The translations under genes and the position numbers were made by a program. Source: a virus. Taken from it: a DNA stretch of 40,092 bases. The DNA lies in the IMG/VR virus record IMGVR_UViG_3300020109_000047, positions 1-40,092 of that record. The stretch is one strand, 5' to 3'. Shown here piece after piece: positions 1-7,800 of this stretch (its first letter is position 1; every line of letters starts with the position of its first letter). Under the pieces are notes generated by a model. It did no database searches and was not told the origin of the DNA. It saw only the letters and a program-made list of their open reading frames with translations.

Positions 1-239
1 ATTTTGGTTACGAATTTAATAGAAAGTTAGAAAAGTTTATGGATGATATTTACATACATTTACCAGAAAATATGATAAACTATAAGTTTGAAGGATTTTC
101 AGATGAAGATTTTGAAACTGACGAATTTAGCACTAGAGATGTAAGTTTTTATAAAAGATGGCAAGGTGAAAAAGAACCGATTGAATTAAAAGTTGATGAT
201 TACTTACCAGTAGTTGATTTAACTAAAATAAAATTTTAA
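1..239 (+). CDS. Hypothetical protein, 5'-truncated by window edge
   Basis: The reading frame is open from base 3 to a TAA at 237-239, and no stop precedes the first ATG (39), so the true start probably lies outside the window. The visible part is acidic (FSDEDFETDEF) and ends DLTKIKF. I recognise no domain. The next gene on the same strand follows after a 42-base AT-rich gap. Confidence 0.6.
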   Translation, partial: FGYEFNRKLEKFMDDIYIHLPENMINYKFEGFSDEDFETDEFSTRDVSFYKRWQGEKEPIELKVDDYLPVVDLTKIKF

Positions 240-281
240 ACAAAAATCTTTATAAATTTATATTTTTTTATAATTTTAATT

Positions 282-836
282 ATGGTTAAAGAATATGATA
301 ATTTTATTTCAGATATTATTTGTGACCGACTTATTAAAATATCCTACAAAAATTTATCTGAAGCAGAAGTTTTAGGTGAAAAGATAGATGGATATAGAAC
401 AGCAAATAGTTGTTGGTTATACGATGATGATTACGATATTGTAAAAAATTATAGACAGAAAATTTCTGAATTGGTTAATTTACCAATTGAAAATATGGAA
501 TCATTACATATTGTTTCATATGATGTTGGTGGTGAATATAAAGAACATCACGATTTTTTCCATCCAACTGAAGAATATTTTGAAAATACCATATCTGCTG
601 GAGGACAAAGAACAAAAACTTGTCTTCTTTATTTAAACGATTCATTTGAAGGTGGTGAAACTGAATTTATAAATTTAGGAATAAAAATAAAACCAAAAAT
701 TGGTAAACTTATTGTTTGGGATAATTTAAATGAAGATGGGTCTTTAGATTATGATAGTTTACACGCAGGATTACCGGTTATTGAAGGAAAAAAATTTATT
801 GCTGTTATATGGATAAGGGAAAATAAATTTATTTAA
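282..836 (+). CDS. 2OG-Fe(II) oxygenase, prolyl 4-hydroxylase-like
   Basis: The 184-residue protein matches the P4Hc double-stranded beta-helix. The iron ligands read as H89 or H90 with D91 (HHDFF) and H161 (SLHAGLP). A basic residue about ten positions later (K170/K171, EGKKFIAVIWIRE) would bind 2-oxoglutarate. The segment YLNDSFEGGETEF (about 117-129) is typical of the family core. Such enzymes hydroxylate protein side chains using Fe(II), O2 and 2-oxoglutarate, and are frequent in large aquatic phages; the substrate here is unknown. The gene is followed by a strong intrinsic terminator. Fold and family are seen; the target would be a guess. Confidence 0.88.
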   Translation: MVKEYDNFISDIICDRLIKISYKNLSEAEVLGEKIDGYRTANSCWLYDDDYDIVKNYRQKISELVNLPIENMESLHIVSYDVGGEYKEHHDFFHPTEEYFENTISAGGQRTKTCLLYLNDSFEGGETEFINLGIKIKPKIGKLIVWDNLNEDGSLDYDSLHAGLPVIEGKKFIAVIWIRENKFI

Positions 837-856
837 TATAAAAAAATATAAAATTT

Positions 857-884
857 AACCTCATCTTTACGATGAGGTTTTTTT
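857..884 (+). terminator. Intrinsic terminator
   Basis: Perfect 9-bp stem AACCTCATC / GATGAGGTT with loop TTTAC, followed by a T run. It ends the oxygenase transcript. Confidence 0.9.
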
Positions 885-895
885 ATTAATATTAG

Positions 896-902
896 TATTT
901 AT
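896..902 (+). promoter_or_regulatory. TATTTAT promoter-like motif
   Basis: GTATTTAT with a 6-base gap to the ATG at 909; it lies just after a terminator. Confidence 0.5.
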
Positions 903-908
903 TAAAAT

Positions 909-1229
909 ATGGATAAAGGTTTAGTATTTTTACTAAGGAGAATTTCTCCAGAATATTTGAAACTACTGCTTGATGGTGAAATGGAAGATCAGCAACCTTG
1001 TTATTATAGAAATAGATTTGGTGAATATTTTGGAAAAGGTAAATATACAGAAGTTGTTCTTGAAGGTCTTTCTGATAACATATTTTATGTATATACAAAA
1101 CATAATCCAGCAACCGATGGTGATACAGAAAATGAAATTATAAGAGACATAGTTCAAAAAATATTTTTAAAAACTATAAAAAAATACTACGATGATGTTG
1201 ATTGTAGTGAAGAAGAAGATGAAGATTAA
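909..1229 (+). CDS. Hypothetical protein, acidic C-terminus
   Basis: The 106-residue protein has a hydrophobic, basic start (GLVFLLRRISPEYLKLLLDGE) and ends in an acidic tail (CSEEEDED). It is preceded by a terminator and a TATTTAT motif, so it begins a new transcript. The stop codon is directly followed by the ATG of the next gene (1230), which suggests translational coupling. No family is recognised. Confidence 0.8.
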   Translation: MDKGLVFLLRRISPEYLKLLLDGEMEDQQPCYYRNRFGEYFGKGKYTEVVLEGLSDNIFYVYTKHNPATDGDTENEIIRDIVQKIFLKTIKKYYDDVDCSEEEDED

Positions 1230-1787
1230 ATGAAATATCTAATAACAGAAAAACAAGGATCCAGACTGAAAAGTCAACTTTCACAATCATTTGATGAAAT
1301 TGGTTTTATTAATACAATCGATAGATACAGATTATCAATACCTCAACTTGATAAAATTTATAGAAATTCAAAATTACCAGAATTTAGTTGTGATGATTTA
1401 AATGAAATTTGTTCTAAATTAATTTATGAAAGTGATGTCAAAAAACGGTACATTACAGGAGAATATTTTATTAGTTTAGATATGGACGATTTTGTAGGTT
1501 CAGTATATTTCAAAGTAACAGATAATGAAACAACAAATAGTCTTGATGGTTATGCAACACCTTATTGGGATGGTAAATGTTTTTTACCAATTGATACTGA
1601 ATATTACAATTTTACAGATGATGACGGTGAAATAATCGATGAAGAAATAACTGGTCAGTACTATAAACAAATAAAATTACCGACCAAATTTGAAAGTTTT
1701 CAGGCAATAGTAGATTGGATGGAAAATGATTATATACAGTATTTAATTAATTTTTGTAAACAAACCTTTGAAGAATTGGAATCTTAA
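1230..1787 (+). CDS. Hypothetical protein with short N-terminal LITE-type tag
   Basis: The 185-residue protein begins MKYLITEKQGSRLKSQL, a version of the LxTE.Q/S...L tag seen on many proteins here. The rest is acidic and aromatic (DMDDFVGSVYF, DGYATPYWDGK, DDDGEIIDEEITG) and unrecognised. It abuts the previous stop codon with no spacer. By inference from the tag it may be a head-associated protein. Confidence 0.8.
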   Translation: MKYLITEKQGSRLKSQLSQSFDEIGFINTIDRYRLSIPQLDKIYRNSKLPEFSCDDLNEICSKLIYESDVKKRYITGEYFISLDMDDFVGSVYFKVTDNETTNSLDGYATPYWDGKCFLPIDTEYYNFTDDDGEIIDEEITGQYYKQIKLPTKFESFQAIVDWMENDYIQYLINFCKQTFEELES

Positions 1788-1790
1788 TAA

Positions 1791-1797
1791 TATTTAT
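1791..1797 (+). promoter_or_regulatory. TATTTAT promoter-like motif
   Basis: 4-base gap to the ATG at 1802. Confidence 0.5.
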
Positions 1798-1801
1798 CTA
1801 T

Positions 1802-1915
1802 ATGAAAAAAGAAGAAACAAAGCCAAGGAACAGAAAAAATCTTTCAAAAACACTTAAAAGAATTGAAAAAAATTCTGAAATCCTTAGAAAATATCAACAA
1901 GAACTGAAAAATTAA
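1802..1915 (+). CDS. Small basic protein, 37 aa
   Basis: ATG at 1802 gives a 37-residue, Lys/Arg-rich peptide (MKKEETKPRNRKNLSK...LKN) ending TAA two bases before the next ATG (1918). It has a TATTTAT motif 4 bases upstream, and the following gene is tightly spaced, which supports a real small gene. The amphipathic helix (LKRIEKNSEILRKYQQEL) has no known family. It could be a scaffolding or nucleic-acid-binding peptide, but this is not shown. Confidence 0.65.
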   Translation: MKKEETKPRNRKNLSKTLKRIEKNSEILRKYQQELKN

Positions 1916-1917
1916 TT

Positions 1918-2451
1918 ATGACAAAAATATTAGTAACGGAAGACCAATACCAAAGATTAATAAAAAGAATTACAGAAGAAGCTGCCGGTTATGACGACTA
2001 TAATGTTATGGCTCATCACGGCGGTACTTCTATGAAAGTATTGATTGATACTTTTACAGATTTATCACAAGTTCTTAGAAGTATCGGATATATGTTAAAA
2101 TCTGAAAATATTGAATATGTTGATTTAAAAGAAAATTTATATGAAGCAATTGATTTAATTTCAGAAATTAATTCGGCAATGGATATTGTTTTCAAAGATT
2201 TTACAGAAAAAGAATTAATTAGACTAGGTAAAATTTTACACAGAAAACTAGAATCTTATCAAGAAAAAATTAGAATAATGCTTAATATGGGTAAAGAATT
2301 AATAACAAAAGAAACAATCATTGATAAACTTTTTGGCTTAACAATGAATGTTTATAGAGCTATGACAGATTATGCAGCCGAATTAAAAGTCACAGACATT
2401 AAATTTCAAATAAGAATTGATAAAGGAAGCCCAAAAACCGATTTAAACTAA
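1918..2451 (+). CDS. Hypothetical helical protein with N-terminal tag
   Basis: The 177-residue protein starts MTKILVTEDQYQRLIKRI followed by TEEA, one of the clearest examples of the shared tag, with VTE and ITE sites about 14 residues apart. The remainder is mostly helical (DTFTDLSQVLRSIGYMLKSE; LGKILHRKLESYQEKIR). No enzymatic motif is seen. It follows a 37-residue gene by 2 bases and so is probably co-transcribed with it. Confidence 0.82.
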   Translation: MTKILVTEDQYQRLIKRITEEAAGYDDYNVMAHHGGTSMKVLIDTFTDLSQVLRSIGYMLKSENIEYVDLKENLYEAIDLISEINSAMDIVFKDFTEKELIRLGKILHRKLESYQEKIRIMLNMGKELITKETIIDKLFGLTMNVYRAMTDYAAELKVTDIKFQIRIDKGSPKTDLN

Positions 2452-2470
2452 TTTTTTTGGTTTTATAACA

Positions 2471-2477
2471 TATTTAT
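2471..2477 (+). promoter_or_regulatory. TATTTAT promoter-like motif
   Basis: Sits inside TATTTATAAATA, which also reads TATAAATA; 15-base gap to the ATG at 2493. Confidence 0.5.
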
Positions 2478-2492
2478 AAATAAATTAAAATT

Positions 2493-3815
2493 ATGAGTTA
2501 TTATAGAAGATTAATCGAAGAATCTGAAAAACAAAGAATTTTGGGTCTACACAATAGAGTTAAAAAAAATCCAACAACACGATTATTGAAAGAAGGTCTT
2601 TATGATTTCCCAATATGTGTTAGAAATGCTAACGGTGGAAAAGTAAATAACATACAATTACCACAAAAGGCTTTAAATTTTTTATATGAAAAAATAGGAT
2701 ATAAAGGATCTACAATGTTTGAAGCGGTTGTTGTAAATGACCCAAGTACAAATTACACCTATTATTGGTTACATACACCATCTAAAATGGTTGTTAAAGT
2801 ACCCAATGGAGATGGTGAAGTAATAATTCAATCATATAGTTGTAACTGTAAAAAAGTTATAAGTCGAAAATATGATGGTCAAAATAAAGAAGATATCCCT
2901 TGTTCTGGAAATAACCAACAAGGTAATCAACAAGGTGGTGGTAAAGACACTAATTGTAAAAGTAAAACTCCTTACAACGCTATTACCGATATGGGTATGA
3001 ACTTTAAAGATGTTCAAGCTAAATGGATTGCGGCAAATTGTAACGGAACCACTCCTTGTATCAAAGGTGACGCAACAACCAATATAAATTTAAGAAACGC
3101 TTTTTGTGACGGAACTTGGAAACCAGATGGTTCTAAAAGTGATTTTCCATTACCAGGTGGTCAAATACCTGGTGGTGATGTTAAACTTCCAGATATAAAA
3201 GAAATACAAGCATGTTTTGGTAAAGTACAACTTGATATGCCATTTGAATGTAAAGGAACTGTAATGTCTACAACAGGAAATGTAGTAGGTGGTGGTTGTA
3301 TTAATGCTTTAATTAAAAGATTTGAAGAAATGCCACAAAAAATGTTAGAAGTAATTCTTTGTATTTTTGCTAAATTACAAATTCCTGAAACACTTTTAAG
3401 AATAGTAATTGACTATGTTACTAAAAATCCACAGATTATTATTGACATTATTAATAAGAATCCACAGATTATTATTGACATTATTACAAACAATCCTCAA
3501 TTAATAATTGATATTATAAGTAAAAACCCTCAATTAATAATTGATATTATTACTAAAAATCCAGATATCATAAAACAAATACCTATCGATAAATTACCAG
3601 ATATTTTAAAACAAATACCTATTGAAAAATTACCAGAAATTATTAAAATACCTGGTATTCCAATCCAGTTACCGGGTGATAAAACTATTGAAGATATATT
3701 AAAAGAATTTCCAGGAATGCCGATAGGTAAAATACCTGGTTTATTACCAGGGGATAAACAATATTCAGAAGAATATATAACACCAACATTTGAACAAAAA
3801 CCTAAAGCTGATTAA
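2493..3815 (+). CDS. Tagged protein with 11-residue NPQIIID tandem repeats
   Basis: The 440-residue protein starts with the tag MSYYRRLIEESEKQRILG and continues to RLLKEG near residue 35. A Cys-containing central region (CNCKK, CSGN, CNGTTPC) includes a Gln/Gly linker. From about residue 312 there are four 11-residue repeats of the type NPQIIIDIITK, then KLPDILKQIPIEKLPEI-type units and a Pro/Gly-rich end. The repeats predict a regular helical or solenoid rod. No known enzyme domain is seen. A virion fibre-like or head-packaged structural role is inferred from tag and repeats. It is followed by a paralogous-start gene at 3828. Confidence 0.85.
   Translation: MSYYRRLIEESEKQRILGLHNRVKKNPTTRLLKEGLYDFPICVRNANGGKVNNIQLPQKALNFLYEKIGYKGSTMFEAVVVNDPSTNYTYYWLHTPSKMVVKVPNGDGEVIIQSYSCNCKKVISRKYDGQNKEDIPCSGNNQQGNQQGGGKDTNCKSKTPYNAITDMGMNFKDVQAKWIAANCNGTTPCIKGDATTNINLRNAFCDGTWKPDGSKSDFPLPGGQIPGGDVKLPDIKEIQACFGKVQLDMPFECKGTVMSTTGNVVGGGCINALIKRFEEMPQKMLEVILCIFAKLQIPETLLRIVIDYVTKNPQIIIDIINKNPQIIIDIITNNPQLIIDIISKNPQLIIDIITKNPDIIKQIPIDKLPDILKQIPIEKLPEIIKIPGIPIQLPGDKTIEDILKEFPGMPIGKIPGLLPGDKQYSEEYITPTFEQKPKAD
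3426..3557 (+). repeat. Four 33-bp in-frame tandem repeats
   Basis: The 33-base units encode NPQIIIDIINK, NPQIIIDIITN, NPQLIIDIISK and NPQLIIDIITK. The first two are nearly identical at base level, as are the last two, which suggests stepwise duplication within the gene. Confidence 0.9.
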
Positions 3816-3827
3816 AAATTTATAGTT

Positions 3828-4655
3828 ATGAGTTATTATTTGAAAAATTTATTAAGTGAGTCTGAAAAAAGACGAATTTTAAATCTTCACGAAAATCGTA
3901 GAAAATACGAATGGAAAGGTTTGATTATGGAAGCAACTGAAGAAGAGGCTAAAAGTTTTTTTGAAAAAAGAAAAACAAAAATGAAAAATTTTCCACCAGT
4001 TGGAACTGTTATTGATTACGACGGGAAGGGTAATTTTGCATATAAAACAATAGACGCTAATAATAATCCATTATATTTATTTGCAGATGGTACAGCAAAA
4101 AATTCTACTGGTAAAACAGCTACAAATAGATGGTACGGTCAATTAAGTCCAGACGAAGTGGCCCTTGATAAAATGCCCACACTAAAACCAACTCTAATAG
4201 AACCTAAAATAGACTTAAATACATTAAGTTCAACACCTAAAGGTTCTGAACCCCAAGGAATGATGACAGGTAAAGAAATTAATCAAAGTAGAAGAGAGTT
4301 AAAAAGAAAAATAAAATCTGCAAAAAAACAATTTAAAAGTGAAAATAAAAAAAATAAACAAAGTTGTTTAGCCTACTTTAAAAATTGGGTAAACGATTGG
4401 AACCAGAAGGATGAAGCATTACAAGTTATTGTTAAAGAAACATCACCACAATACAATAGTTACGTAAAATTTTTAAGTTCTTGTTGTGATATTTTGAATG
4501 AAAATGGAAAACAACCAGCTCTTTATGGGCTTTGTTCTACTAAAGGTGTAGAACCAGAAACAATCGTTAAGTCTTATAAAACGAAAACAGGTGGTTCTGG
4601 ATTGGGTGCAATGGAAATAGAAAATCAAACCTATGAAAATTTAGGATTACAATAA
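3828..4655 (+). CDS. Tagged hypothetical protein
   Basis: The 275-residue protein opens MSYYLKNLLSESEKRRILNL and reaches GLIMEAT at about residue 35. The start is homologous to that of the preceding gene, although the bodies differ. A Lys-rich middle (RRELKRKIKSAKKQFK) precedes a Cys-containing region (SCLAYFKNW, SSCCDIL). No family is recognised. The gene ends at a bidirectional terminator shared with the convergent FKBP gene. Confidence 0.82.
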   Translation: MSYYLKNLLSESEKRRILNLHENRRKYEWKGLIMEATEEEAKSFFEKRKTKMKNFPPVGTVIDYDGKGNFAYKTIDANNNPLYLFADGTAKNSTGKTATNRWYGQLSPDEVALDKMPTLKPTLIEPKIDLNTLSSTPKGSEPQGMMTGKEINQSRRELKRKIKSAKKQFKSENKKNKQSCLAYFKNWVNDWNQKDEALQVIVKETSPQYNSYVKFLSSCCDILNENGKQPALYGLCSTKGVEPETIVKSYKTKTGGSGLGAMEIENQTYENLGLQ

Positions 4656-4657
4656 AA

Positions 4658-4682
4658 AAAAGGGACTTAAGTCCCTTTTTTT
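4658..4682. terminator. Bidirectional terminator
   Basis: GGGAC TTAA GTCCC flanked by A and T runs on both sides, between two convergent genes. Confidence 0.88.
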
Positions 4683-5108
4683 TTACTCAACTCCCAAAAG
4701 TTCTAAATCAAAAAAAAGTTTTTGTCCTGCTAAAGGATGATTTGCATCCAAAACAACAACATTTTCTTTTACTTTAACAACTTTCACAATTACTGGACCG
4801 TTAGGACCAAATGTTTGTAACATAGCACCTTCTTGTACATCTTGTGGTACACGATCTTTAGGTATTTCAGTAATCAATTCATTATTATAATCACCATACG
4901 CTTCTGTATGTGGTATTTCTACCGTTTTTTTATCACCAACAGTCATATCAATTAACCCAGATTCAAAACCAGGAATTAATTGTCCTTGACCTAACGTTGC
5001 TTTAAGTGGTTCACGACCTTCATTTAATGAAGAATCAAATACAGAACCATCTTCCAATCTACCTGTGTAATTTACAGTCACAGTACTGTTTAGACTTACT
5101 TTGCTCAT
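4683..5108 (-). CDS. FKBP-type peptidyl-prolyl isomerase, SlyD-like
   Basis: The 141-residue protein has an FKBP core (VTVNYTGRLEDGSVFDSS; LGQGQLIPGFESGLIDM; KKTVEIPHTEAYG), an inserted chaperone-type flap (about 70-115), and the closing DANHPLAGQKLFFDLELL characteristic of the SlyD group. The C-terminal His/Cys-rich metal tail of E. coli SlyD is missing. It would catalyse cis-trans proline isomerisation and help folding in the cytoplasm. It is a stand-alone gene between a shared terminator and a long AT-rich leader. Phages rarely carry this gene; acquisition from the host and use in folding virion proteins are inferences. Confidence 0.93.
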   Translation of the reverse strand: MSKVSLNSTVTVNYTGRLEDGSVFDSSLNEGREPLKATLGQGQLIPGFESGLIDMTVGDKKTVEIPHTEAYGDYNNELITEIPKDRVPQDVQEGAMLQTFGPNGPVIVKVVKVKENVVVLDANHPLAGQKLFFDLELLGVE

Positions 5109-5286
5109 AATATTTTTTTTATTAAGGATAGTTTATTTTAATTTAAATGTAAAACATTATGGTTAAAATAATATTACAAATAATATTCAATATTTGACAC
5201 CAAATTGAAAAAGAAATTGTTTTATACAATAGACCTTTTTTCTTGAAAAGTAAAAAATCTAAAAAAAATTTTTTCATAATAAAAAG

Positions 5287-5293
5287 TATTTAT
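5287..5293 (+). promoter_or_regulatory. TATTTAT promoter-like motif
   Basis: 34 bases before the TTG start at 5328, an unusually long spacing for this motif here. Confidence 0.35.
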
Positions 5294-5327
5294 AATAATA
5301 TACTTATAAATTTTTAAAAAACCAACT

Positions 5328-5936
5328 TTGAAATCCTTAACTGATAAAATTGTTTCTTATTTAACTTTCGGTATAAATCTGGATATTTTACCAATAGACA
5401 ATAAAAATAAAAAAGAAGAAAAACCAGAAGAAAATTCAAAACTACCATCTAAAATACAGTCGGCAATCGATAAACTTAAAACAGATTGGGGTGTTGAAAT
5501 TACACAAAAACATATAGACAAAGAATTAGAACAAGAAGGTTCTTGGAAAGAAGACGCTGGAAGTGTAAACCAACAAGCACTAACAAATATAAATAAATTA
5601 ATAAAAGATTGTAATTCTAAATTTGGGTACCAAGGTGGTATAGCTTCTGGGTATCGAAGTTATAACGACCAAGTTAAAAATTTTGGTAGAAAAGTAAAAG
5701 AAGATGGTCGATCAATTGATAATGTACAAGCTTCTAATACAATCCCAGGATTCAGTGAACATCACACAGGTAAAGCCTTTGATATTTTTAGTACTGAAGA
5801 ATCTTGGTGGGATGCAAGACCAAAAGTAAAAAATTGGGTTGCAGATAATGCTAGTAATTATGGTTTTAGAGTTACATATAAAACACCTGGTACATTAAGG
5901 GTTGTGGAACCTTGGCATTTGTATTATACTAAATAA
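5328..5936 (+). CDS. M15-family D,D-peptidase (VanY/endolysin-like)
   Basis: The 202-residue protein has the LAS metallopeptidase signature: GYRS (about 108-111), the zinc site SEHHTGKAFD (H145, D152), and EPWHLYY (E194 catalytic, H197 third ligand). Such enzymes cut peptide crosslinks or stems of peptidoglycan. The start appears to be TTG (5328), since no in-frame ATG precedes the conserved region. The first 20 residues (LTDKIVSYLTFGINL) resemble the start of the next protein (LVNKLVSFLTSGLNL), so the pair shares an N-terminal element. No signal peptide is seen. A lysis or entry role is inferred from the adjacent lysozyme-like gene and small membrane protein. Confidence 0.9.
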   Translation: MKSLTDKIVSYLTFGINLDILPIDNKNKKEEKPEENSKLPSKIQSAIDKLKTDWGVEITQKHIDKELEQEGSWKEDAGSVNQQALTNINKLIKDCNSKFGYQGGIASGYRSYNDQVKNFGRKVKEDGRSIDNVQASNTIPGFSEHHTGKAFDIFSTEESWWDARPKVKNWVADNASNYGFRVTYKTPGTLRVVEPWHLYYTK

Positions 5937-5944
5937 TTATAGAT

Positions 5945-6520
5945 ATGAAAAAAATTATAAAAGAATCGGATTCAACATCACTTGTTAATAAGTTAGTATC
6001 TTTTTTAACTTCTGGGTTAAATTTAACTGATTTAACATTAGGTTCGGAAAAAGATGATACACAAATTTCTAAACCATCTTTATCTGATGATGAAGTGTAT
6101 GAAGCAATACTAACTGGTGTTGGTGCTCCAATAACAAAAGAAAATATGAAATTTATGTATGCTTGGAGACAAGGTGAAGGAGCAAAAGCAGCATTTAACC
6201 CATTTAACACAACGAAGAAAAAAGAAAAATCAACATTTTATAATTGTCTTAGTAGAAAAGATGGTAAATGTAATGGTGGTGTTAGAAACTATAGTAGTCA
6301 ACAAGAAGGTATTGATGCAACAATAGAAACTTTAAAATTAAGTTATTATACTTGTATTACAGATGGTCTTAAAAATGACATTGGTGCTAAAAAAATTGCA
6401 AGACAATGTAAAAGTGCTTTGAAGACTTGGGGTACTGGTGAACTTGTTGCTAAAGTTTTAGACGGTAACAAATTAAGTCCTTCACCAATACCAACATCCA
6501 CAACTAAAACAGTAACATAA
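5945..6520 (+). CDS. Lysozyme/transglycosylase-like protein
   Basis: The 191-residue protein shares a short N-terminal segment with the preceding M15 peptidase. Its core resembles phage lysozyme-like transglycosylases: FMYAWRQGEG (about 65-74, candidate catalytic Glu), NPFNTT, then GVRNYSSQQEGIDATIETL. This pattern of an early EG, an NP(F/L)NTT and an NY.S...G...T motif is known from endolysin-type proteins. It would cleave glycan strands. A conserved start, a 9-base gap to the peptidase and overlap with the next gene suggest one lysis operon. The exact bond cleaved cannot be told. Confidence 0.65.
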   Translation: MKKIIKESDSTSLVNKLVSFLTSGLNLTDLTLGSEKDDTQISKPSLSDDEVYEAILTGVGAPITKENMKFMYAWRQGEGAKAAFNPFNTTKKKEKSTFYNCLSRKDGKCNGGVRNYSSQQEGIDATIETLKLSYYTCITDGLKNDIGAKKIARQCKSALKTWGTGELVAKVLDGNKLSPSPIPTSTTKTVT

Positions 6521-6735
6521 TGTTAAAGTTTTCCAAATACTTAATTATACAATTAATGAACAAGTATGGTTCATTTATGTGGTTTGGAACGCACGTATCT
6601 ATGACTCAAACAGATTGGCATTGGTTGTTTGAAACTTTTTTATGTATTTTTGTTAATTTATTAGTTATTTTTTCTTTATATTTGCAATACAAAGAAGAAG
6701 AAAATGAAAAACTACAAAAAACTAACAATACCTAA
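6520..6735 (+). CDS. Small membrane protein, holin candidate
   Basis: The 71-residue protein overlaps the previous stop (TAATG). It has one clear membrane segment (LFETFLCIFVNLLVIFSLYLQY cut at about residues 36-56) and a charged C-terminus (KEEENEKLQKTNN). Its place right after two peptidoglycan hydrolases is that expected for a holin or spanin. There is no lipobox, so a single-TM holin is the better guess. The end overlaps the next gene by 32 bases. Confidence 0.7.
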   Translation: MLKFSKYLIIQLMNKYGSFMWFGTHVSMTQTDWHWLFETFLCIFVNLLVIFSLYLQYKEEENEKLQKTNNT

Positions 6736-7294
6736 AGATTCTGCTTGGAATAGAAAAGGGGTTTTACCATTCTTGTGGCGAAAAACACATTGGAGAATAC
6801 GATATTTTATTGGCGGAATAAAAAATATCTTTAGATGGATGCCAACTTTATATAAAGATAAAGATTGGGACGATTGGTATATTTTAACAATCTTACAAAA
6901 GAAAATAGAATTTCAGAGAAAAGAAATAATCTATGCAAATCGTCACATTAATGTTGATAGAGATAATCGTGATATGACAATTGTTTTAAACCTCATTGAA
7001 AGAGTTAAAGACGAATTCTATAATACTGAATATCTAAATTACGAAGAATCTAAATTTAGATTTGAACCTGTTGAAGATAATGAAAACTTCCGTTTTTTGG
7101 AAGTTGACGTTTTATCTGAAAGATATGATGATTTTTTAAAAAAATATCAATCAAGCGTTCGTAAAGTATTAAAAGAAAGACCCAATTTAGATAAAAAAGA
7201 TTTATGTTTTTATGTTTCAAAACATAATCAAGAAAAAGCACATAACTTATTGTTTAAAATCTTAAAAGAAAGAATGAAATGGTGGTGGGATTAA
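6704..7294 (+). CDS. Conserved phage-type hypothetical protein
   Basis: The 196-residue protein is rich in Trp and basic residues. It contains KDWDDWYILTILQKKIEFQR, a pattern I associate with uncharacterised proteins of large phages. It ends ERMKWWWD. It has no signal peptide or catalytic motif. It overlaps both neighbours (32 bases upstream, 16 bases downstream), so translation is likely coupled. Confidence 0.78.
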   Translation: MKNYKKLTIPKDSAWNRKGVLPFLWRKTHWRIRYFIGGIKNIFRWMPTLYKDKDWDDWYILTILQKKIEFQRKEIIYANRHINVDRDNRDMTIVLNLIERVKDEFYNTEYLNYEESKFRFEPVEDNENFRFLEVDVLSERYDDFLKKYQSSVRKVLKERPNLDKKDLCFYVSKHNQEKAHNLLFKILKERMKWWWD

Positions 7295-7476
7295 AAGTAT
7301 ATAAAGTAAAAGATAAAGAAACCTATAAAAAATTAAATTCTTTACTTGTTGGTTGGTGTTTTTTTAGACACGAAGGTGATGACTATTACATTAAAGCGCC
7401 TTCTAATAAAACAATAAAAGAATTAATAGAAAATGGTTCAATTACGGAATTAAATCAAACGAAGATTGAAGTATAA
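7279..7476 (+). CDS. Small hypothetical protein
   Basis: The 65-residue protein starts MVVGLKVYKVKDKETYKKL and ends ELNQTKIEV. The start lies within the previous gene, and the 3' end overlaps the convergent gene by 35 bases. No family is recognised. The composition is like that of its neighbours. Confidence 0.65.
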   Translation: MVVGLKVYKVKDKETYKKLNSLLVGWCFFRHEGDDYYIKAPSNKTIKELIENGSITELNQTKIEV

Positions 7477-7720
7477 TTTGTTTTTTATCGCCAACAACAT
7501 TCCAAGCTCTTTGTATTAATAATTCAAGAGCTGATGGAAATAGTAAATCAACCTTTTCTGGTTCATCTAAATATAAGTTTACGCTTATCAAGTAAGAATC
7601 CTTACTTCTTACATACGTTAAATTACTTATTGTAATATAACTATTTTGTCCAAAAAATTCTTCCAAATCTCTTTTAAATTGTTTGTCTATAATTTTCTGT
7701 AGATATTTTTTATACTTCAT
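7442..7720 (-). CDS. Hypothetical protein
   Basis: The 92-residue protein starts MKYKKYLQKIIDKQFKRDL and has a beta-rich middle (YITISNLTYVRSKDSYLISV). It is preceded on its strand by TATTTAT at 7730-7724, 3 bases before the ATG, which supports it as a real gene despite the convergent overlap with 7279-7476. Function is unknown. Confidence 0.7.
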   Translation of the reverse strand: MKYKKYLQKIIDKQFKRDLEEFFGQNSYITISNLTYVRSKDSYLISVNLYLDEPEKVDLLFPSALELLIQRAWNVVGDKKQIILQSSFDLIP

Positions 7721-7723
7721 TTA

Positions 7724-7730
7724 ATAAATA
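7724..7730 (-). promoter_or_regulatory. TATTTAT promoter-like motif
   Basis: 3-base gap to the minus-strand ATG at 7720. Confidence 0.45.
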
Positions 7731-7788
7731 ATAACCTATGAATGTTTATTTGACAAGTAAAAAACAAAACCTCAATTAATTTCTAACG

Positions 7789-7795
7789 TATTTAT
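7789..7795 (+). promoter_or_regulatory. TATTTAT promoter-like motif
   Basis: 5-base gap to the ATG at 7801. Confidence 0.5.
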
Positions 7796-7800
7796 TGTAT

